DNA from: Hippophae tibetana
Lineage: Eukaryota; Streptophyta; Magnoliopsida; Rosales; Elaeagnaceae
Direction: 5' to 3'
Length of the DNA stretch: 64,000 nt
NCBI GenBank assembly: GCA_037013495.1
Contig: CM072810.1
Span: 57,150,843-57,214,842, forward strand
Made by a program: the position numbers and the translations under genes. How positions within the stretch are numbered: the first letter of the stretch is position 1; each line of letters begins with the position of its first letter. Below the pieces are notes generated by a model. The model worked only from the letters and a program-made list of their open reading frames with translations, ran no database searches and was not told the DNA's origin. This document shows positions 12,066-23,117 of the stretch, in pieces.

Positions 12066-15000
12066 CTAAGGGTTACTCAGCCAAATGCAATCCATTTCAG
12101 CAATGTTGTTTGGTTCTTCCACATAAGGCTTGACACGATGGCCATTAACTTTGAACGTTTTTTGTGTCTTGGAGTCCAATAGTTCTACCACTCCATGTTC
12201 AGATACCTGAACTATTTTGAATGGTCCATCCCATCTTGATCTTAGCTTTCCTGGAAACAATCTCAAACGAGAGTTAAATAAAAGAACTTTCATTCCAGGG
12301 TGAAAAGTTTTAGGAACTAGCCTCTTGTCATGATAGCGCTTAGTACGCTCCTTGTATAATTTGGCATTCTCATAGGCTTCATTCCTAATTTCTTCCAACT
12401 CATGAAGCTGGAGTACTCGTTTTTCACCTACTTTATCTAAATCCATGTTTAGCTCTTTAATTGCCCAATAAGCCTTGTGTTCAAGTTCAACTGGAAGGTG
12501 GCACGCTTTCCCAAAGATTAACCGGTAAGGGCTCATCCCAATAGGTGTTTTGTAAGCGGTGCGGTATGCCCATAAGGCATCATTTAACTTAAATGCCCAA
12601 TCCTTCCTTGAAGGACGCACAGTGCGTTCCAGTATTCCCTTAATTTGCCTATTACTTACTTCCATTAAACCGGAAGTTTGAGGATGATATGGAGTAGCTA
12701 CCTTATGTGTGATGTTGTACTTGTTTAGTACTCCATCAAAGAGTTTGTTACAAAAATGGCTACCTCCATCACTTATTATAGCTCTAGGCGTTCCGAACCT
12801 ACTGAATATGAAATCTTTCAAGAATTTCACAACAACATTAGCATCATTGGTTTTGGTGGGTATAGCTTCTACCCACTTGGACACATAATCCACAGCAACC
12901 AAAATGTATTGAAAACCATTAGATGGGGGAAAAGGACCCATAAAGTCAATCCCCCATACGTCAAAGAGTTCAACAACTAAATTAGATGTCAAAGGCATTT
13001 CATCTCTTTTGCTTATGTTTCCTGTTCTTTGACATCTATCACATTGTGCACAAAACATATGAGCATCTTTAAAAAGAGTGGGCCAAAAGAATCCAAACTG
13101 TAATATCTTACGGGCTGTCTTTTCTCCTCCAAAATGACCCCCACAATGAAGTTCATGACAAAAAGTCAGAATGCTCTTATGTTCTTCTTCAGGTACACAT
13201 CTCCGGATGACTTGATCTTGACCAATCTTGTATAAATAAGGGTCATCCCAGAAATAGTCCTTAATAGTTTTAAAAAACCTTTTCTTCTCCTGATATGAAG
13301 TGTTAGGTCGCAAAACACCAGTGGCAAGATAGTTTACAATATCAGCGTACCATGGGTTCGGACCTATGAAAAATAACTGTTCATCAGGAAAGGTTTCAAT
13401 TATATCGTCATTACTCTCATCTTTAAGAGAATTAAAGTCAGAAATTAACCTAGACAAATGGTCAGCTACTAAGTTTTCACTGCCTTTCTTATCCTTGATT
13501 TCTAGGTCAAATTCTTGTAAGAGTAAGACCCACCTGATTAATCTTGGCTTGGCATTTGGTTTACTTAATAGGTATCTTAAAGCAGCATGATCAGAATGCA
13601 CAATCACTTTAGATCCTACTAAATAAGACCGAAATTTGTCTAAAGAGAATACTATAGCCAAGAATTCCTTTTCAGTGGTGGTGTAATTCATCTGGGCATC
13701 ATTGAGTGTTTTGCTAGCATAGTAGATGACATATAAACGCTTATCCACTCTTTGTCCCAGGACTGCTCCTATTGCATAATCAGAAGCGTCACACATTATT
13801 TCAAAGGGTAAAGACCAGTTTGGTGCCATTATAACAGGGGTAGATGTGAGTTTATCTTTCAAGGTATTAAAGGAAGTAAGGCAGTCATTGTTGAAATCAA
13901 AATCAGCATCTTTGGATAGCAAGTTGCATAATGGACGACTTATTTTAGAGAAATCTTTAATAAATCGTCTGTAGAATCCTGCATGTCCCAAGAAGCTTCT
14001 TATCCCCTTCACAGATGTAGGGGGAGGTAGTTTGGATATCAATTCAACTTTTGCCTTATCAACTTCAATACCCTTGTTTGAAATTATATGTCCTAAAACT
14101 ATCCCTTGTTGAACCATAAAATGACTTTTCTCCCAACTAAGGGTTAGATTGCATTCAATGCATCTTTCTAAAACCAAAGTCAATTTATGTAAGCAATCAT
14201 CAAATGAGTTCCCAAAGACAGAGAAATCGTCCATGAAAATCTCAATGAATTTCTCCACCATGTCTGAGAAAATGGATATCATGCATCTCTGGAACGTGGC
14301 AGGGGCATTGCATAACCCAAATGGCATTCTGCGAAAAGCAAATGTCCCAAAAGGACATGTAAATGTGGTCTTTTCCTGATCTTCTGGTGCTATGGGTACT
14401 TGATAATATCCAGACAGTCCATCCAAAAAACAGTAAAATTCGTGCCCAGCTAATCTTTCCAACATTTGATCAATGAATGGAAGAGGAAAGTGATCCTTTT
14501 TCGTATATAAATTTAGTTTCCTAAAAGCTATACACATTCTCCATCCAGTGATTATTCTAGTGGGCACTAATTCACTTTTGTCATTCTTAACAACTGTTAT
14601 CCCAGATTTCTTTGGTACCACATGCACTGGACTAACCCACTTACTATCCGCAATAGGATAGATAATCCCTTCTTCTAATAATTTAAGAATTTCCTTCTTA
14701 ACTACCTCTTGCATGTTTGGGTTTAGTCTTCTTTGGGCCTCTCGTATAGGTTTAGCACCGTCCTCCAAGTTGATCTTGTGCATACACATTGTTGGACTAA
14801 TGCCTCTTATATCCCCTATACTCCAACCTATAGATTTCTTAAACTGTTTAAGCACTTTGATGAGTTCCTTTTCTTGTGGTTTGGTCAAGGTTGAAGAAAT
14901 TATCACTCGATAAGTTTCCCCTTCTCCCAAAAACACATATTTTAAGTGCTCAGGTAAGTCTTTGAGTTCAAGTTCAGGTGGATTGGCCTCTTTAATAGAT

Positions 15001-16892
15001 GAAGAACTGGGTAGATTTAAAAGTGTACTAGATTTTGTCATCACTTCATTATTGTCTAGTTGTTCAAGGTACCCCTTTATTTCCTCATCTAAATCTTCTT
15101 CAACCTTTTCAAGTGTAAGAACGGTTTCAAGCTTGTCTTCTATTCTGGTTCGGAAAAAGGTGTTTTGGACAAGATTATCCAAAGGATCAACATCGAATAT
15201 TTCATCGATGGCAGAAATAGAAGGGAAGGGTGAAGAATCAAAAACTTTAAAATGAACAGTCTCTCCTAAGACTGTCATTGTCAAATTTCCATCTTGGACA
15301 TCAATAATAGTTTTAGTAGTTGCCATAAATGGTCTACCAAGCAATATTGTGTGCTCTCTATCCAATGCTGGATTTTCTTGCATATCCAGAACCACAAAGT
15401 CAACAGGTATTATCAGTTTGTCTACCTGTACCAAAACATCCTCAACTATTCCCTCTGGATATTTAAGAGATCTATCTGCAAGTTGAAGGGACATAGTTGT
15501 GGGTTTTAAATCCCCTAGATTGAGTTGTAAGAATATAGAGTAGGGCATCAAATTTATACTAGCACCTAAATCAAGCATTGCTTTAGCAACCTTCCTATCC
15601 CCCATAGTTATGTTTATAATAAAACTTCCAGGGTCTTTCAACTTAGGGGGTAGTTTGTGCTGAAGTACAGCGCTAGAAATTTCTGATACTACTACTCGTT
15701 CATTCAGTTCATACCTCCTTTTCTTAGTGTTCAACTCTTTGAAAAATTTGGCATATGAGGGCACATTCATGATCACTTCTAATAATGGTAAATTGATATT
15801 TACTTTAGAGAGCATATTAAAAAGATCATTGAATTGCTTATCTTGTTTGGACTCTTTTAACCGGTGGGGAAAAGGTACTTGTATCTGGTGTGGTTCTGTT
15901 GTCTTTTGAATTTTGGGGGTGTCAGATGACCCCCCAATGAGTTTTTCAGAAGGCTTGTTAAGTTTAACACTTGTTTCTCCTTTTTGCGAGATTAGAGTAT
16001 CGCCTTCTTTGTTACCTGAAGTACAAGGTAGATTGTTAGAGATTTCAGGTAAACTGGTATTGACTACCTTACCACTTCGAAGGGTTCTAACATCCTTTGC
16101 TTGTTCTGGTTGACTGGGCAACTTTCCTGGTTCTTTCTTCTGCATTTGTTCAGCCAGTTGCCCAACTTTAGATTCAATTCTTTTAACCGAAGCCTCCATG
16201 GTGTTCAACCTTTGATTAGTCATCAATTGGTTGTCACGACTAACTTGAATAAAAGCATTCAAGCTATCTTCTAAGGTTGGTTTAAAAGATTGGCTTGGTG
16301 GGTAAGGGTGGTTGTTATCCGACCTTAGTGTTGGATATTGGGTGTAGGCTGGGTGATTATAGGTGTTTGGATGATACCTTTGATAAGATTGGACTTCCTC
16401 TATGGCATCGACACTAGAATCACAAGTATTTGAACAATTATGAGTACCATGCCCAATTGAACAACACACTTCACATACCTCTTGATTTGAAATTTGGTGG
16501 GAAGTGAGGAATTTCACTTGTTTAGTCAATTCAGCAAGTTGCAAGGTTATCTCATTATCAGAGCCGACTTCATTGACCTTTGCTTTCCTTCTACCACCTC
16601 TTTGTTGGGAATTAGAACCCAACAACTCATAAAGATTATAGGTTTCCTCTGCGGTCTTTTCTCCTACAGCACCTCCAGCAGCATTATCAACCATGTATTG
16701 ACTCTGTAGTGTCAATCCATCATAAAAGAATTGGTTTTGTAGCTGTAAGGGAAAGCTATGATTTTGACATTGAATGAAAAGGAGTTTGAATCGTTCCCAA
16801 GCTTCATGAAAGGGCTCTTCATTCATTTGAGAAAATGTTGCTATCTTTGTTCTTAGATCAACAGTCTTTTGATGGGAATAGAACCTACCCAT
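12066..16892 (-). CDS. Retrotransposon gag(C-terminal part)-pol polyprotein
   Basis: A 1608-residue open frame on the minus strand. Residues 1 to about 160 are the second half of gag, with an intact CCHC zinc knuckle (C140, C143, H148, C153). The aspartic protease follows, with catalytic D441 in the motif LDLGAS. Reverse transcriptase spans roughly 730-960, with the FMDD box at 886-889. RNase H starts near D1035 (MCDAS). The integrase has an HHCC zinc finger (H1249, H1253, C1281, C1284) and a DDE triad D1316, D1375, E1411 with the canonical 35-residue spacing, then a WDGPF C-terminal motif. All catalytic residues I can check are present. The Met at 16892 is probably not the true start: the frame continues upstream through a single TAG into gag sequence up to the Met at 17237. 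It makes the enzymes that copy and insert the element; the lineage is Athila. Confidence 0.95.
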   Translation of the reverse strand: MGRFYSHQKTVDLRTKIATFSQMNEEPFHEAWERFKLLFIQCQNHSFPLQLQNQFFYDGLTLQSQYMVDNAAGGAVGEKTAEETYNLYELLGSNSQQRGGRRKAKVNEVGSDNEITLQLAELTKQVKFLTSHQISNQEVCEVCCSIGHGTHNCSNTCDSSVDAIEEVQSYQRYHPNTYNHPAYTQYPTLRSDNNHPYPPSQSFKPTLEDSLNAFIQVSRDNQLMTNQRLNTMEASVKRIESKVGQLAEQMQKKEPGKLPSQPEQAKDVRTLRSGKVVNTSLPEISNNLPCTSGNKEGDTLISQKGETSVKLNKPSEKLIGGSSDTPKIQKTTEPHQIQVPFPHRLKESKQDKQFNDLFNMLSKVNINLPLLEVIMNVPSYAKFFKELNTKKRRYELNERVVVSEISSAVLQHKLPPKLKDPGSFIINITMGDRKVAKAMLDLGASINLMPYSIFLQLNLGDLKPTTMSLQLADRSLKYPEGIVEDVLVQVDKLIIPVDFVVLDMQENPALDREHTILLGRPFMATTKTIIDVQDGNLTMTVLGETVHFKVFDSSPFPSISAIDEIFDVDPLDNLVQNTFFRTRIEDKLETVLTLEKVEEDLDEEIKGYLEQLDNNEVMTKSSTLLNLPSSSSIKEANPPELELKDLPEHLKYVFLGEGETYRVIISSTLTKPQEKELIKVLKQFKKSIGWSIGDIRGISPTMCMHKINLEDGAKPIREAQRRLNPNMQEVVKKEILKLLEEGIIYPIADSKWVSPVHVVPKKSGITVVKNDKSELVPTRIITGWRMCIAFRKLNLYTKKDHFPLPFIDQMLERLAGHEFYCFLDGLSGYYQVPIAPEDQEKTTFTCPFGTFAFRRMPFGLCNAPATFQRCMISIFSDMVEKFIEIFMDDFSVFGNSFDDCLHKLTLVLERCIECNLTLSWEKSHFMVQQGIVLGHIISNKGIEVDKAKVELISKLPPPTSVKGIRSFLGHAGFYRRFIKDFSKISRPLCNLLSKDADFDFNNDCLTSFNTLKDKLTSTPVIMAPNWSLPFEIMCDASDYAIGAVLGQRVDKRLYVIYYASKTLNDAQMNYTTTEKEFLAIVFSLDKFRSYLVGSKVIVHSDHAALRYLLSKPNAKPRLIRWVLLLQEFDLEIKDKKGSENLVADHLSRLISDFNSLKDESNDDIIETFPDEQLFFIGPNPWYADIVNYLATGVLRPNTSYQEKKRFFKTIKDYFWDDPYLYKIGQDQVIRRCVPEEEHKSILTFCHELHCGGHFGGEKTARKILQFGFFWPTLFKDAHMFCAQCDRCQRTGNISKRDEMPLTSNLVVELFDVWGIDFMGPFPPSNGFQYILVAVDYVSKWVEAIPTKTNDANVVVKFLKDFIFSRFGTPRAIISDGGSHFCNKLFDGVLNKYNITHKVATPYHPQTSGLMEVSNRQIKGILERTVRPSRKDWAFKLNDALWAYRTAYKTPIGMSPYRLIFGKACHLPVELEHKAYWAIKELNMDLDKVGEKRVLQLHELEEIRNEAYENAKLYKERTKRYHDKRLVPKTFHPGMKVLLFNSRLRLFPGKLRSRWDGPFKIVQVSEHGVVELLDSKTQKTFKVNGHRVKPYVEEPNNIAEMDCIWLSNP

Positions 16893-16934
16893 AAAAATTT
16901 CATAGACTGCCTCCCAAGTTTTAAGAGAACCTGA

Positions 16935-17237
16935 CTATAGAGTAATGAACCATGACCAAGCTTTATCTTTGAGAGTGTAAGGAAAACACCTCATCCTAAG
17001 TTGATCTTCATTAATTGCATGTAGTGGAAAGGTTTGGACAATAGCATAGAATTCTCGAATGAAATGCAAAGGGTCTTCATTAGGGATACCGTAAAAGGAA
17101 GGCAACAAAGAATAATGAATCTTTTTCAATTCATAATTCCTTGCAGCCTCTTGTAATTGGATACCGGAAGTTACATTGCCAATGATTGGCATTGTATATT
17201 CTTTCATCTTTTTCCGCCTATCTTCAGCATCTCCCAT
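16935..17237 (-). pseudogene. N-terminal part of the second gag copy, ended by an in-frame TAG
   Basis: One hundred residues that align with residues about 64-160 of gag1 (shared FYATVQTFPL/FYAIVQTFPL, NEDQLRMRCFPYTLKDKA). The TAG at 16935-16937 falls exactly where gag1 has the first Pro of MSLPPGS. Downstream the same frame continues SGSLKTW and reaches the Met at 16892. The stop therefore splits one ancestral gag-pol frame. The context after the stop (TAG TCA GGT) is not a known leaky context, so a simple nonsense mutation is the likeliest reading. Programmed readthrough cannot be excluded. Confidence 0.8.
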
Positions 17238-17581
17238 GGTTGTTTGTAGTTGAAAATGATCCTCCTCCTATTGTGTATCAACATTTTGCTTTTAGTAGAT
17301 ATCTCTAAGAAATATTTATAACTTGATAAAACGTAAAAGCAAAAAGTGCAAGGAACCTAATTTTTTTTTTTAATTTAAGCGAATGGACAGAATTTTTGAA
17401 ACAAACGAATTTTATTTCATCTGAATTTTTATTACACGTAAACTAAAACAAAGGAAAATACAATAATGGGTGACCTCCCATACAGGACTAAAATTTATCG
17501 TCTTCTAGTAAGACGTTGCTTGGAGATTGCAGAATGAAAAACTCAATGTCTCCTCTTCATTGAATTCATTTAAGTATCAAA
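17238..17581 (-). other. Spacer between the two gag copies with paired hairpins
   Basis: The 344 bp between the stop of gag1 and the start of gag2 contain ATGGG-TGACCT-CCCAT and CGTCTT-CTAGT-AAGACG. These are the same two stems found after pol, with different loops. The following stretch (GTTGCTTGGAGATTGCA, then ACTCAATGTCTCCTC) also matches the second element at 42418-42466. The spacer is thus a copy of the normal post-ORF region, as if a gag-plus-3' module had been duplicated. Confidence 0.65.
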
Positions 17582-18919
17582 TTAGTCTTTGCCTTTTTGC
17601 AAATGTTCAACTAACTGTTCAACTTGAACTTCCACCTTTTTGATAGAAGCTTCCACAGAGTCCAACCGTTGATTGGTTTTAGATTGGTTATCCCTACAAA
17701 CTTGAATAAAAGAATTCAAGTTGTCCTCCAGAGTTGGTTTATTGGGAATGCTTCTTGGAATAGGTGGGTGGAATTGCTGGCCTGCCTGGTTTGAGCTTTG
17801 AGTGAAAGGAGGGTTGTTTTGCCTCCAAGAGAAATTTGGATGACTTCTCCACCCAGGATTATAGGTATTTGAATTGGGATCAAACCTGGGTCTCTGTTGA
17901 TATGCTCCCAACACATTGACCTGTTCAGGTCCAGTTGTTTCTCCTTGATATGAACAGGCTTCAGTACCATGTCCCATGTTGCTATACAAACCATATTGAT
18001 CATTATTGGTGTTGGTTTGTGTAGCGAGAAGGGCAACTTGCTTAGTCAGTTGAACAAGTTGTTGTTGAACTTCATTACTGGAGTCGATTTCATGAACTCC
18101 AGCTTTTCTCACTCGGGAGCTTTTCTGTTGGGAATTAGCACCCAACATCTCAAAGAGGTTATACGTCTCTGAGGCAGTCTTTTCTCCTATTGCTCCTCCT
18201 GCAGCGTTGTCGACAATGAACTGACATTGTTGTGTAAGTCCATCGTAAAAGAATTGGTTCTGCAACTGCAGGGGAAAGCTATGATGGGGACATTGAGTGA
18301 GAAACATTTTGAACCTATCCCAAGCTTCATGGAATGGTTCTCCTTCCATCTGAGAGAAAGTAGCAATCTTTCCTCTCAACTCTGATGTTTTTTGATGGGA
18401 ATAGAATTTTCCCATGAATTTATTGTAAATGTTACCCCATGTCATCAGAGAACCTGGGGGAAGTGACATCAACCAAGCTTTGGCCTTATCCTTTAGAGTG
18501 TAGGGAAAACATCTCATCCTAAGTTGATCCTCGTTTAGAATACCGAGGGGGAATGTTTGGACCGTAGCATAGAAATCTCTCATAAAGGAAAGAGAATCTT
18601 CATTAGGTAACCCATAAAAGGAAGGAAGCATAGAAAAATGAATATTTTTAAGGTCATAATTCCGAGCAGCCTCTCCCAACTGGATAGCGGCAGTTGCCGT
18701 GCCTATTACCGGTCTTGCAAACTCCTTCATCGTGGTTTCCCTAATATGTTGGTTTTCCTCCATTTCTTTTGGTTCTAGTAAAGGATTAAGACTTGGTTCT
18801 ATGTTTGGCTCAAAAACAGGTTGATGGGTAGAATCCAGTTTTGTTGACACTTGTTTAAATTTATGAAAATTATTTACATATGGTGTAAGAGGGTTTCCTA
18901 AGGATCTCCTACCACGCAT
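17582..18919 (-). CDS. Stand-alone gag (first copy)
   Basis: A 445-residue capsid/nucleocapsid protein typical of Athila-type gag, with a retrotransposon-gag core (EPFHEAWDRFKMFLTQCPHH, then FYDGL and DNAAGGA) around residues 70-260 and a Gln/Asn/Pro-rich C-terminal part ending in a Lys/Glu-rich helix. It starts at the first Met after the leader and ends with its own stop, not fused to protease. Its zinc knuckle is damaged: the two first Cys positions are Tyr (Y-x2-Y-x4-H-x4-C), although the second gag copy retains all four ligands. It could supply capsid protein in trans to pol, while RNA binding by this copy is probably reduced. Confidence 0.9.
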   Translation of the reverse strand: MRGRRSLGNPLTPYVNNFHKFKQVSTKLDSTHQPVFEPNIEPSLNPLLEPKEMEENQHIRETTMKEFARPVIGTATAAIQLGEAARNYDLKNIHFSMLPSFYGLPNEDSLSFMRDFYATVQTFPLGILNEDQLRMRCFPYTLKDKAKAWLMSLPPGSLMTWGNIYNKFMGKFYSHQKTSELRGKIATFSQMEGEPFHEAWDRFKMFLTQCPHHSFPLQLQNQFFYDGLTQQCQFIVDNAAGGAIGEKTASETYNLFEMLGANSQQKSSRVRKAGVHEIDSSNEVQQQLVQLTKQVALLATQTNTNNDQYGLYSNMGHGTEACSYQGETTGPEQVNVLGAYQQRPRFDPNSNTYNPGWRSHPNFSWRQNNPPFTQSSNQAGQQFHPPIPRSIPNKPTLEDNLNSFIQVCRDNQSKTNQRLDSVEASIKKVEVQVEQLVEHLQKGKD

Positions 18920-19617
18920 AGACTATTGTAAACGTAAATTTAAAACTCCTGTCAAAAAAATAAAAAATTTAGAGAAAATTTACATGTTATTTAATACAAA
19001 GCACTAAACAAAACTAGTTAAACCCTAAAAAAAAATTGTTTTTTTTTTATTTTTTTTATTTTTTTTATTTTTTTTTTATTTTTTTTTTGTAACATAATTA
19101 GTATTAACCAAGAGTGCTCCCAGGAAAGAATGGTGGTGCAAACGGCACCTTAAATACCATTCTCCTAGCCAGAGCAACGTTCCCAGGAAAGACTAGTGGC
19201 ACAAAGGCTTCAAGAACTAGTCTCCTAGACAGAACTCCCTTAGATTTTTACTTTTCATGCTTTTTAGTTAATTAGATATGAATTCAAGTAATTTTTTTTT
19301 TTATGAACGGTAATTTTATTTTACTATTCACGCTATATTATTTCTTATTAACTTAAAATTTTTTGAATTTTGAATTTTAAAAAAAAAATTTATTTTTTTT
19401 TACTATTCATGAATGGTAAAAAAAAAATTTATTTCAAATTTCAAATTTCTAAATTATTTTACAATTAAAAAAAAATTATTATTTTTTTTTTATTTTTTTA
19501 TTTTTATTTTTATTTATTATGAATTTTGAAATTTGATTATTGTTAAAATATCACAATTATTTACAGCACAAAAATGTTTTTAAAATTTTGATAAATAATT
19601 TAAAAAACGCTATTCCT
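18920..19617 (-). other. 5' leader of the Athila-like element
   Basis: Noncoding stretch of about 700 bp between the primer binding site and gag1. It is dominated by A/T homopolymer tracts. Around 19112-19240 there are two imperfect copies of a block of about 65 bp, each containing CCCAGGAAAGA and a stem-loop (GAATGGT...ACCATTC and ACTAGT...ACTAGT). The same pair is retained in the second element at about 42748-42885, suggesting a cis-acting RNA function such as packaging (inference). Confidence 0.6.
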
Positions 19618-19635
19618 TCCCCGGCAACGGCGCCA
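19618..19635 (-). other. Primer binding site, tRNA-Asp
   Basis: Minus strand TGGCGCCGTTGCCGGGGA is complementary to the 3' end of plant tRNA-Asp including CCA, over 18 nt. It lies six bases from the 5' LTR. tRNA-Asp priming is typical of Athila/Calypso-type elements. The site is missing in the second element. Confidence 0.88.
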
Positions 19636-19641
19636 AAAACT

Positions 19642-21670
19642 TGATGGGCGAAAACCGGCATCGCCGATTCTTGCCAATACTTTGGTTTTAATATTTATAA
19701 AACTCTCGCAAGTGCACGAATCATTTCGAAGAAAATGATAAGTATACTCCCAAGGTCGATCTAAGGAAGGAATGTATGTGGTTTTTAATTTATTATTCAA
19801 ACTTTTAAAAACGAAATTAAATCCTAAACATCCTGTCACGATAGTTTGGTTTGTGTTCCTAATCTAATAAAATAAACATATATACAGATTAATTAAATAT
19901 AATCTAATAACATAAAAATAAACATAGATACAAATTCAATAAATAATTATCTAAAAATAAACATATATACAGATTCAATAAATATTCATGCAAATTTTAT
20001 GATTTATATTAGCGGAGTATTTATGGATGTAATAACTAAATTAATTATGCTTGCTCATATTAACTAGGTTATTAAAGATATAAATTGATATTTTATTGAT
20101 TCTCTCTTTTTTATATAAATACCACCTTTGGTGGGGTTAGATATTCTTTGTTAACTAAACAAATCAATTAACACCTATGGGTGGGGTTGATAACTAATAT
20201 GCTTAATTAAATTAATTCTTTTTTCTAAGAGATTGAAAATGAACCATTTAAATGCCACCTTTGGTGGGGTTAGACAATTTAAACATTATTCAAGGTGTCC
20301 AAATTAAACATAAGAATTTAATTATCCGAGTACTAACTTTCAAGTTTTAAAACCACTATTGAAAACATGTTGTCAATACATTTTCACATAATAATTCTTA
20401 TAAAAACTTTTGAAATAGAGTTTCACTCTAACTACCGGGCGATTGTACCAACAAATAAAAGAGCACTACTCTAAATTAGACCGGATAACTAAACCTTAAA
20501 ATCTAATTTTCAGGTTTAAGTTTGTAATGAAAAATAATATATTTCTCTCTAACATTCTTAATATAAAATCTTGAATAAAAACAAAATCAATTAATTTTAG
20601 AGATTTTTACCTATTTAATATTTCGCAAGCATAACAACATCATTATTACATCATATTTACTAAACAGCCAGCATATTTAAATTTAACCACAGACAAATTA
20701 AATATAACATGTAAGAATAAAGCATAAAAATAACTGTAAAGAAAATAAAATCCTTACAGAACTTCGACGCTATTCTCGTAGCTGGAAAACCTCCGAGCAG
20801 AATTTGCACTTCCATATATTGAATCAAAAATCTAAATTATTACAAAAAATTTACAAGTTCCTCTCAAAAAGAGAAGAACACTAAACCTAAGAGAATTGAA
20901 CTAAAAACTAAGAGAAAAACTAAGAAAAGCTTAGAAATTTAGAAAGAAACTAAGAGAAACTAAAAACTAAGAAATGAGAGAAAGAAAGAAGAGAGAAGTG
21001 AGTTTTGAAGGTGTGATTTGAAGTGAAGGGAAGGGGGGTATTTATAGGTGAGGATGGAGAGAAAAAATGAGTAAAAAAATGTTAAAAAAATATTAAAAAA
21101 TGTATAAACACGTATTGGAATTGCTGATGTCATCAATGACGTCAGCATGACGTCACAAGGGCGGCTGCACGTGAAAAATGGGGTGAAAACGCGTTGGGCG
21201 CGTGGAGGGGGGCTGCTGGGGCGCTGCGCGCGTTGGGGCTGTCGCTGCGCGCAGCTCGGCGCGCGTGAACAGTGCCAGCGCGCTGCGCTGCGCGCAGCTG
21301 GGCGTGCCATCGCGCGCGGGCGCGCGCGGAGTGGGGCGCTGGGCTGCGCGCACGGCTGAGCTGCGGCGCGCGATTTCCGTCTTTTTGACATTTTTGACCT
21401 TTTCGACACATTTCGTCCGATTTTTCCATGTTTGTTGACCTTTTCTCACTTATTTATTGATATATTTGTGATGTATTGCTTCAAATATTCCTCTTTGAGT
21501 CTTTACATTGCGTTTTTAAGCCAAAATACCTGAAAAACAATAAAAATACCCGTGATTCCGAAAAAGACAAATTTATATAAATATATGATAAAACATATAA
21601 ATATATGTATTTTTAATCAATTAAGGTACATAAAATCATGGTTATTTTAGTGCTTTTTGAGCACTCATCA
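19642..21670 (-). repeat. Right LTR (5' LTR, promoter-bearing)
   Basis: Begins TGATGGGCG and ends GCACTCATCA, next to the TSD copy 21671-21675. In transcript orientation this is the upstream LTR and carries the promoter: G-box 21168-21173, TGACGTCA at 21148-21155 and 21137-21144, TATA box 21039-21048. The GC-rich block (about 21178-21375) is longer than in the partner LTR and full of GCGCGC runs. Overlapping reading frames there on both strands are compositional artefacts. Confidence 0.95.
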
Positions 21671-23117
21671 CAGACGTAGCAAGTCTGATCTCAGTCTTGT
21701 CTAATCTGTCCTCAGCAGTTAGTGATTTTATAACTTCTTAGGTACCTTTAGATTTAGCAGATTCCTCTGTCACCAGTGCCATAGCTTCTTGTGCTTTCTT
21801 AGTGGATATCACAAGCTCCATCTTATTGCAGTTCTCATCTCTGTCTTAGGCTTTCAACCTGATCATGTTTTAGAAAAATGCACAGAGCTATTAGCTTAAG
21901 TATTAAACACTTGACTACTAAAAGACTCCTTCCTCCAGACATATATTTAAATTAAAACTAAAATCCAAAAGGCAGTCCTAAATCACAAGTATACCTCAGC
22001 CCGTAACTTAAGTACTTCTTGATTCAAAAGTTCCTTTTTTCTTTTTTTCTTTTCTTTCTCTTCATTTTTTCGGCATTGTTGACAAAATAACATCTTTAAG
22101 CTTCCATAAAGGTGTCTACGAGCATCTAACAAGAGAAAATGTGTAACATTTTTTCAATTGTTTTGCGACTTTGCTGTCTAATTGCTTTATCAAATCATCA
22201 TTAGATGGTACTGGAGACGTAGCAAGTCTGATCTCAGTCTTGTCTAATCTGTCCTGAGCAGTTAGTGATTTTATAACTTCTTAGGTACCTTTAGATTTAG
22301 CAGATTCCTCTATCACCAGTGCCATAGCTTCTTGTGCTCTCTTAGTTGATATCACAAGCTCCACTTATTGCAATTCTCATCTCTGTCTTAGGCTTCCAAC
22401 CTGATCATGTTTTAGAAAAATGCACAGAGCTATTAGCTTAAGTATTAAACACTTGACTACGAAAAGACTCCTTCCTCTAGACCTATAATTAAATTAAACC
22501 TAAATAAAAAAGGAAGTCCAAAATCACAAGTATACCTGAGCCCGTAACTTAAGCACTTCTTGATTCAAAAGTTCATTTTTTTCCTTTTTTCCATTCTCTC
22601 TTCTTCTTTTTTTGCAATAGTTGACAAAATTACACCTTTCAGCTGCAATAAAGTTGTCTGCGAGCATCTAACAAGAGAAAATGTGTCATATTTTTTCCAT
22701 TGTTTTGCGACTTTGCTGTCTAATTGCTTTATCAATTAATCATTAGATGGTACTGCATACGTAGCAAGTCTGATCTCAGTCTTGTCTAATCTGTCCTGAG
22801 CAGTTAGTGATTTTATAACTTCTTAGGTACTTTTAGATTTAGCAGATTCCTCTGTCACCAGTGCCAAAGCTTCTTGTGCTTTCTTAGTTGATATCACAAG
22901 CTCCACTTATTGCAGTTCTCATCGCTGTCTTAGGCTTCCAACCTGACCATGTTTTAGAAAAATGCACAGAGTTATTAGCTTAAGTATTAAACACTTGACT
23001 ACTAAAAGACTCCTTCCTTCAGACCTATAATTAAATGAAAACTAAAATAAAAAAGGTAGTCCTAAATCACAAGTTTACCTGAGCCCTTAACTTAAGCACT
23101 TCTTGATTCAAAAGTCC

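Larger units (their letters stand above)
8183..21670 (-). mobile_element. Complete Athila-like Ty3/gypsy LTR retrotransposon nested in the satellite
   Basis: A 13,488-bp element with LTRs of 1947 and 2029 bp that start TGATG and end CATCA, flanked by CAGAC duplications. Transcription runs on the minus strand: 5' LTR 19642-21670, tRNA-Asp primer binding site 19618-19635, gag 17582-18919, second gag plus pol 12066-17237, polypurine tract 10130-10141, 3' LTR 8183-10129. The gag and RT style ([21 protein letters not shown]) and the tRNA-Asp primer fit the Athila group. LTR differences outside the GC-rich block are only a few scattered substitutions, so insertion is recent. Unusual features are the duplicated gag, one nonsense codon in the second gag and the absence of any envelope-like reading frame. 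Confidence 0.95.

Noticed and set aside
12756..16709. Plus-strand frames of 60-97 codons opposite pol
   Set aside because: They are antisense shadows of a long coding frame with clear catalytic motifs on the minus strand.
16935..16937. Programmed stop-codon readthrough as the default interpretation
   Set aside because: The context after TAG does not match known leaky signals and no downstream structure was evident, so a simple mutation is the working call. The possibility is kept as a finding.
19618..19635. Possible tRNA-Asp gene
   Set aside because: Only 18 nt match the tRNA 3' end, at the exact position of a primer binding site. No tRNA body is present.
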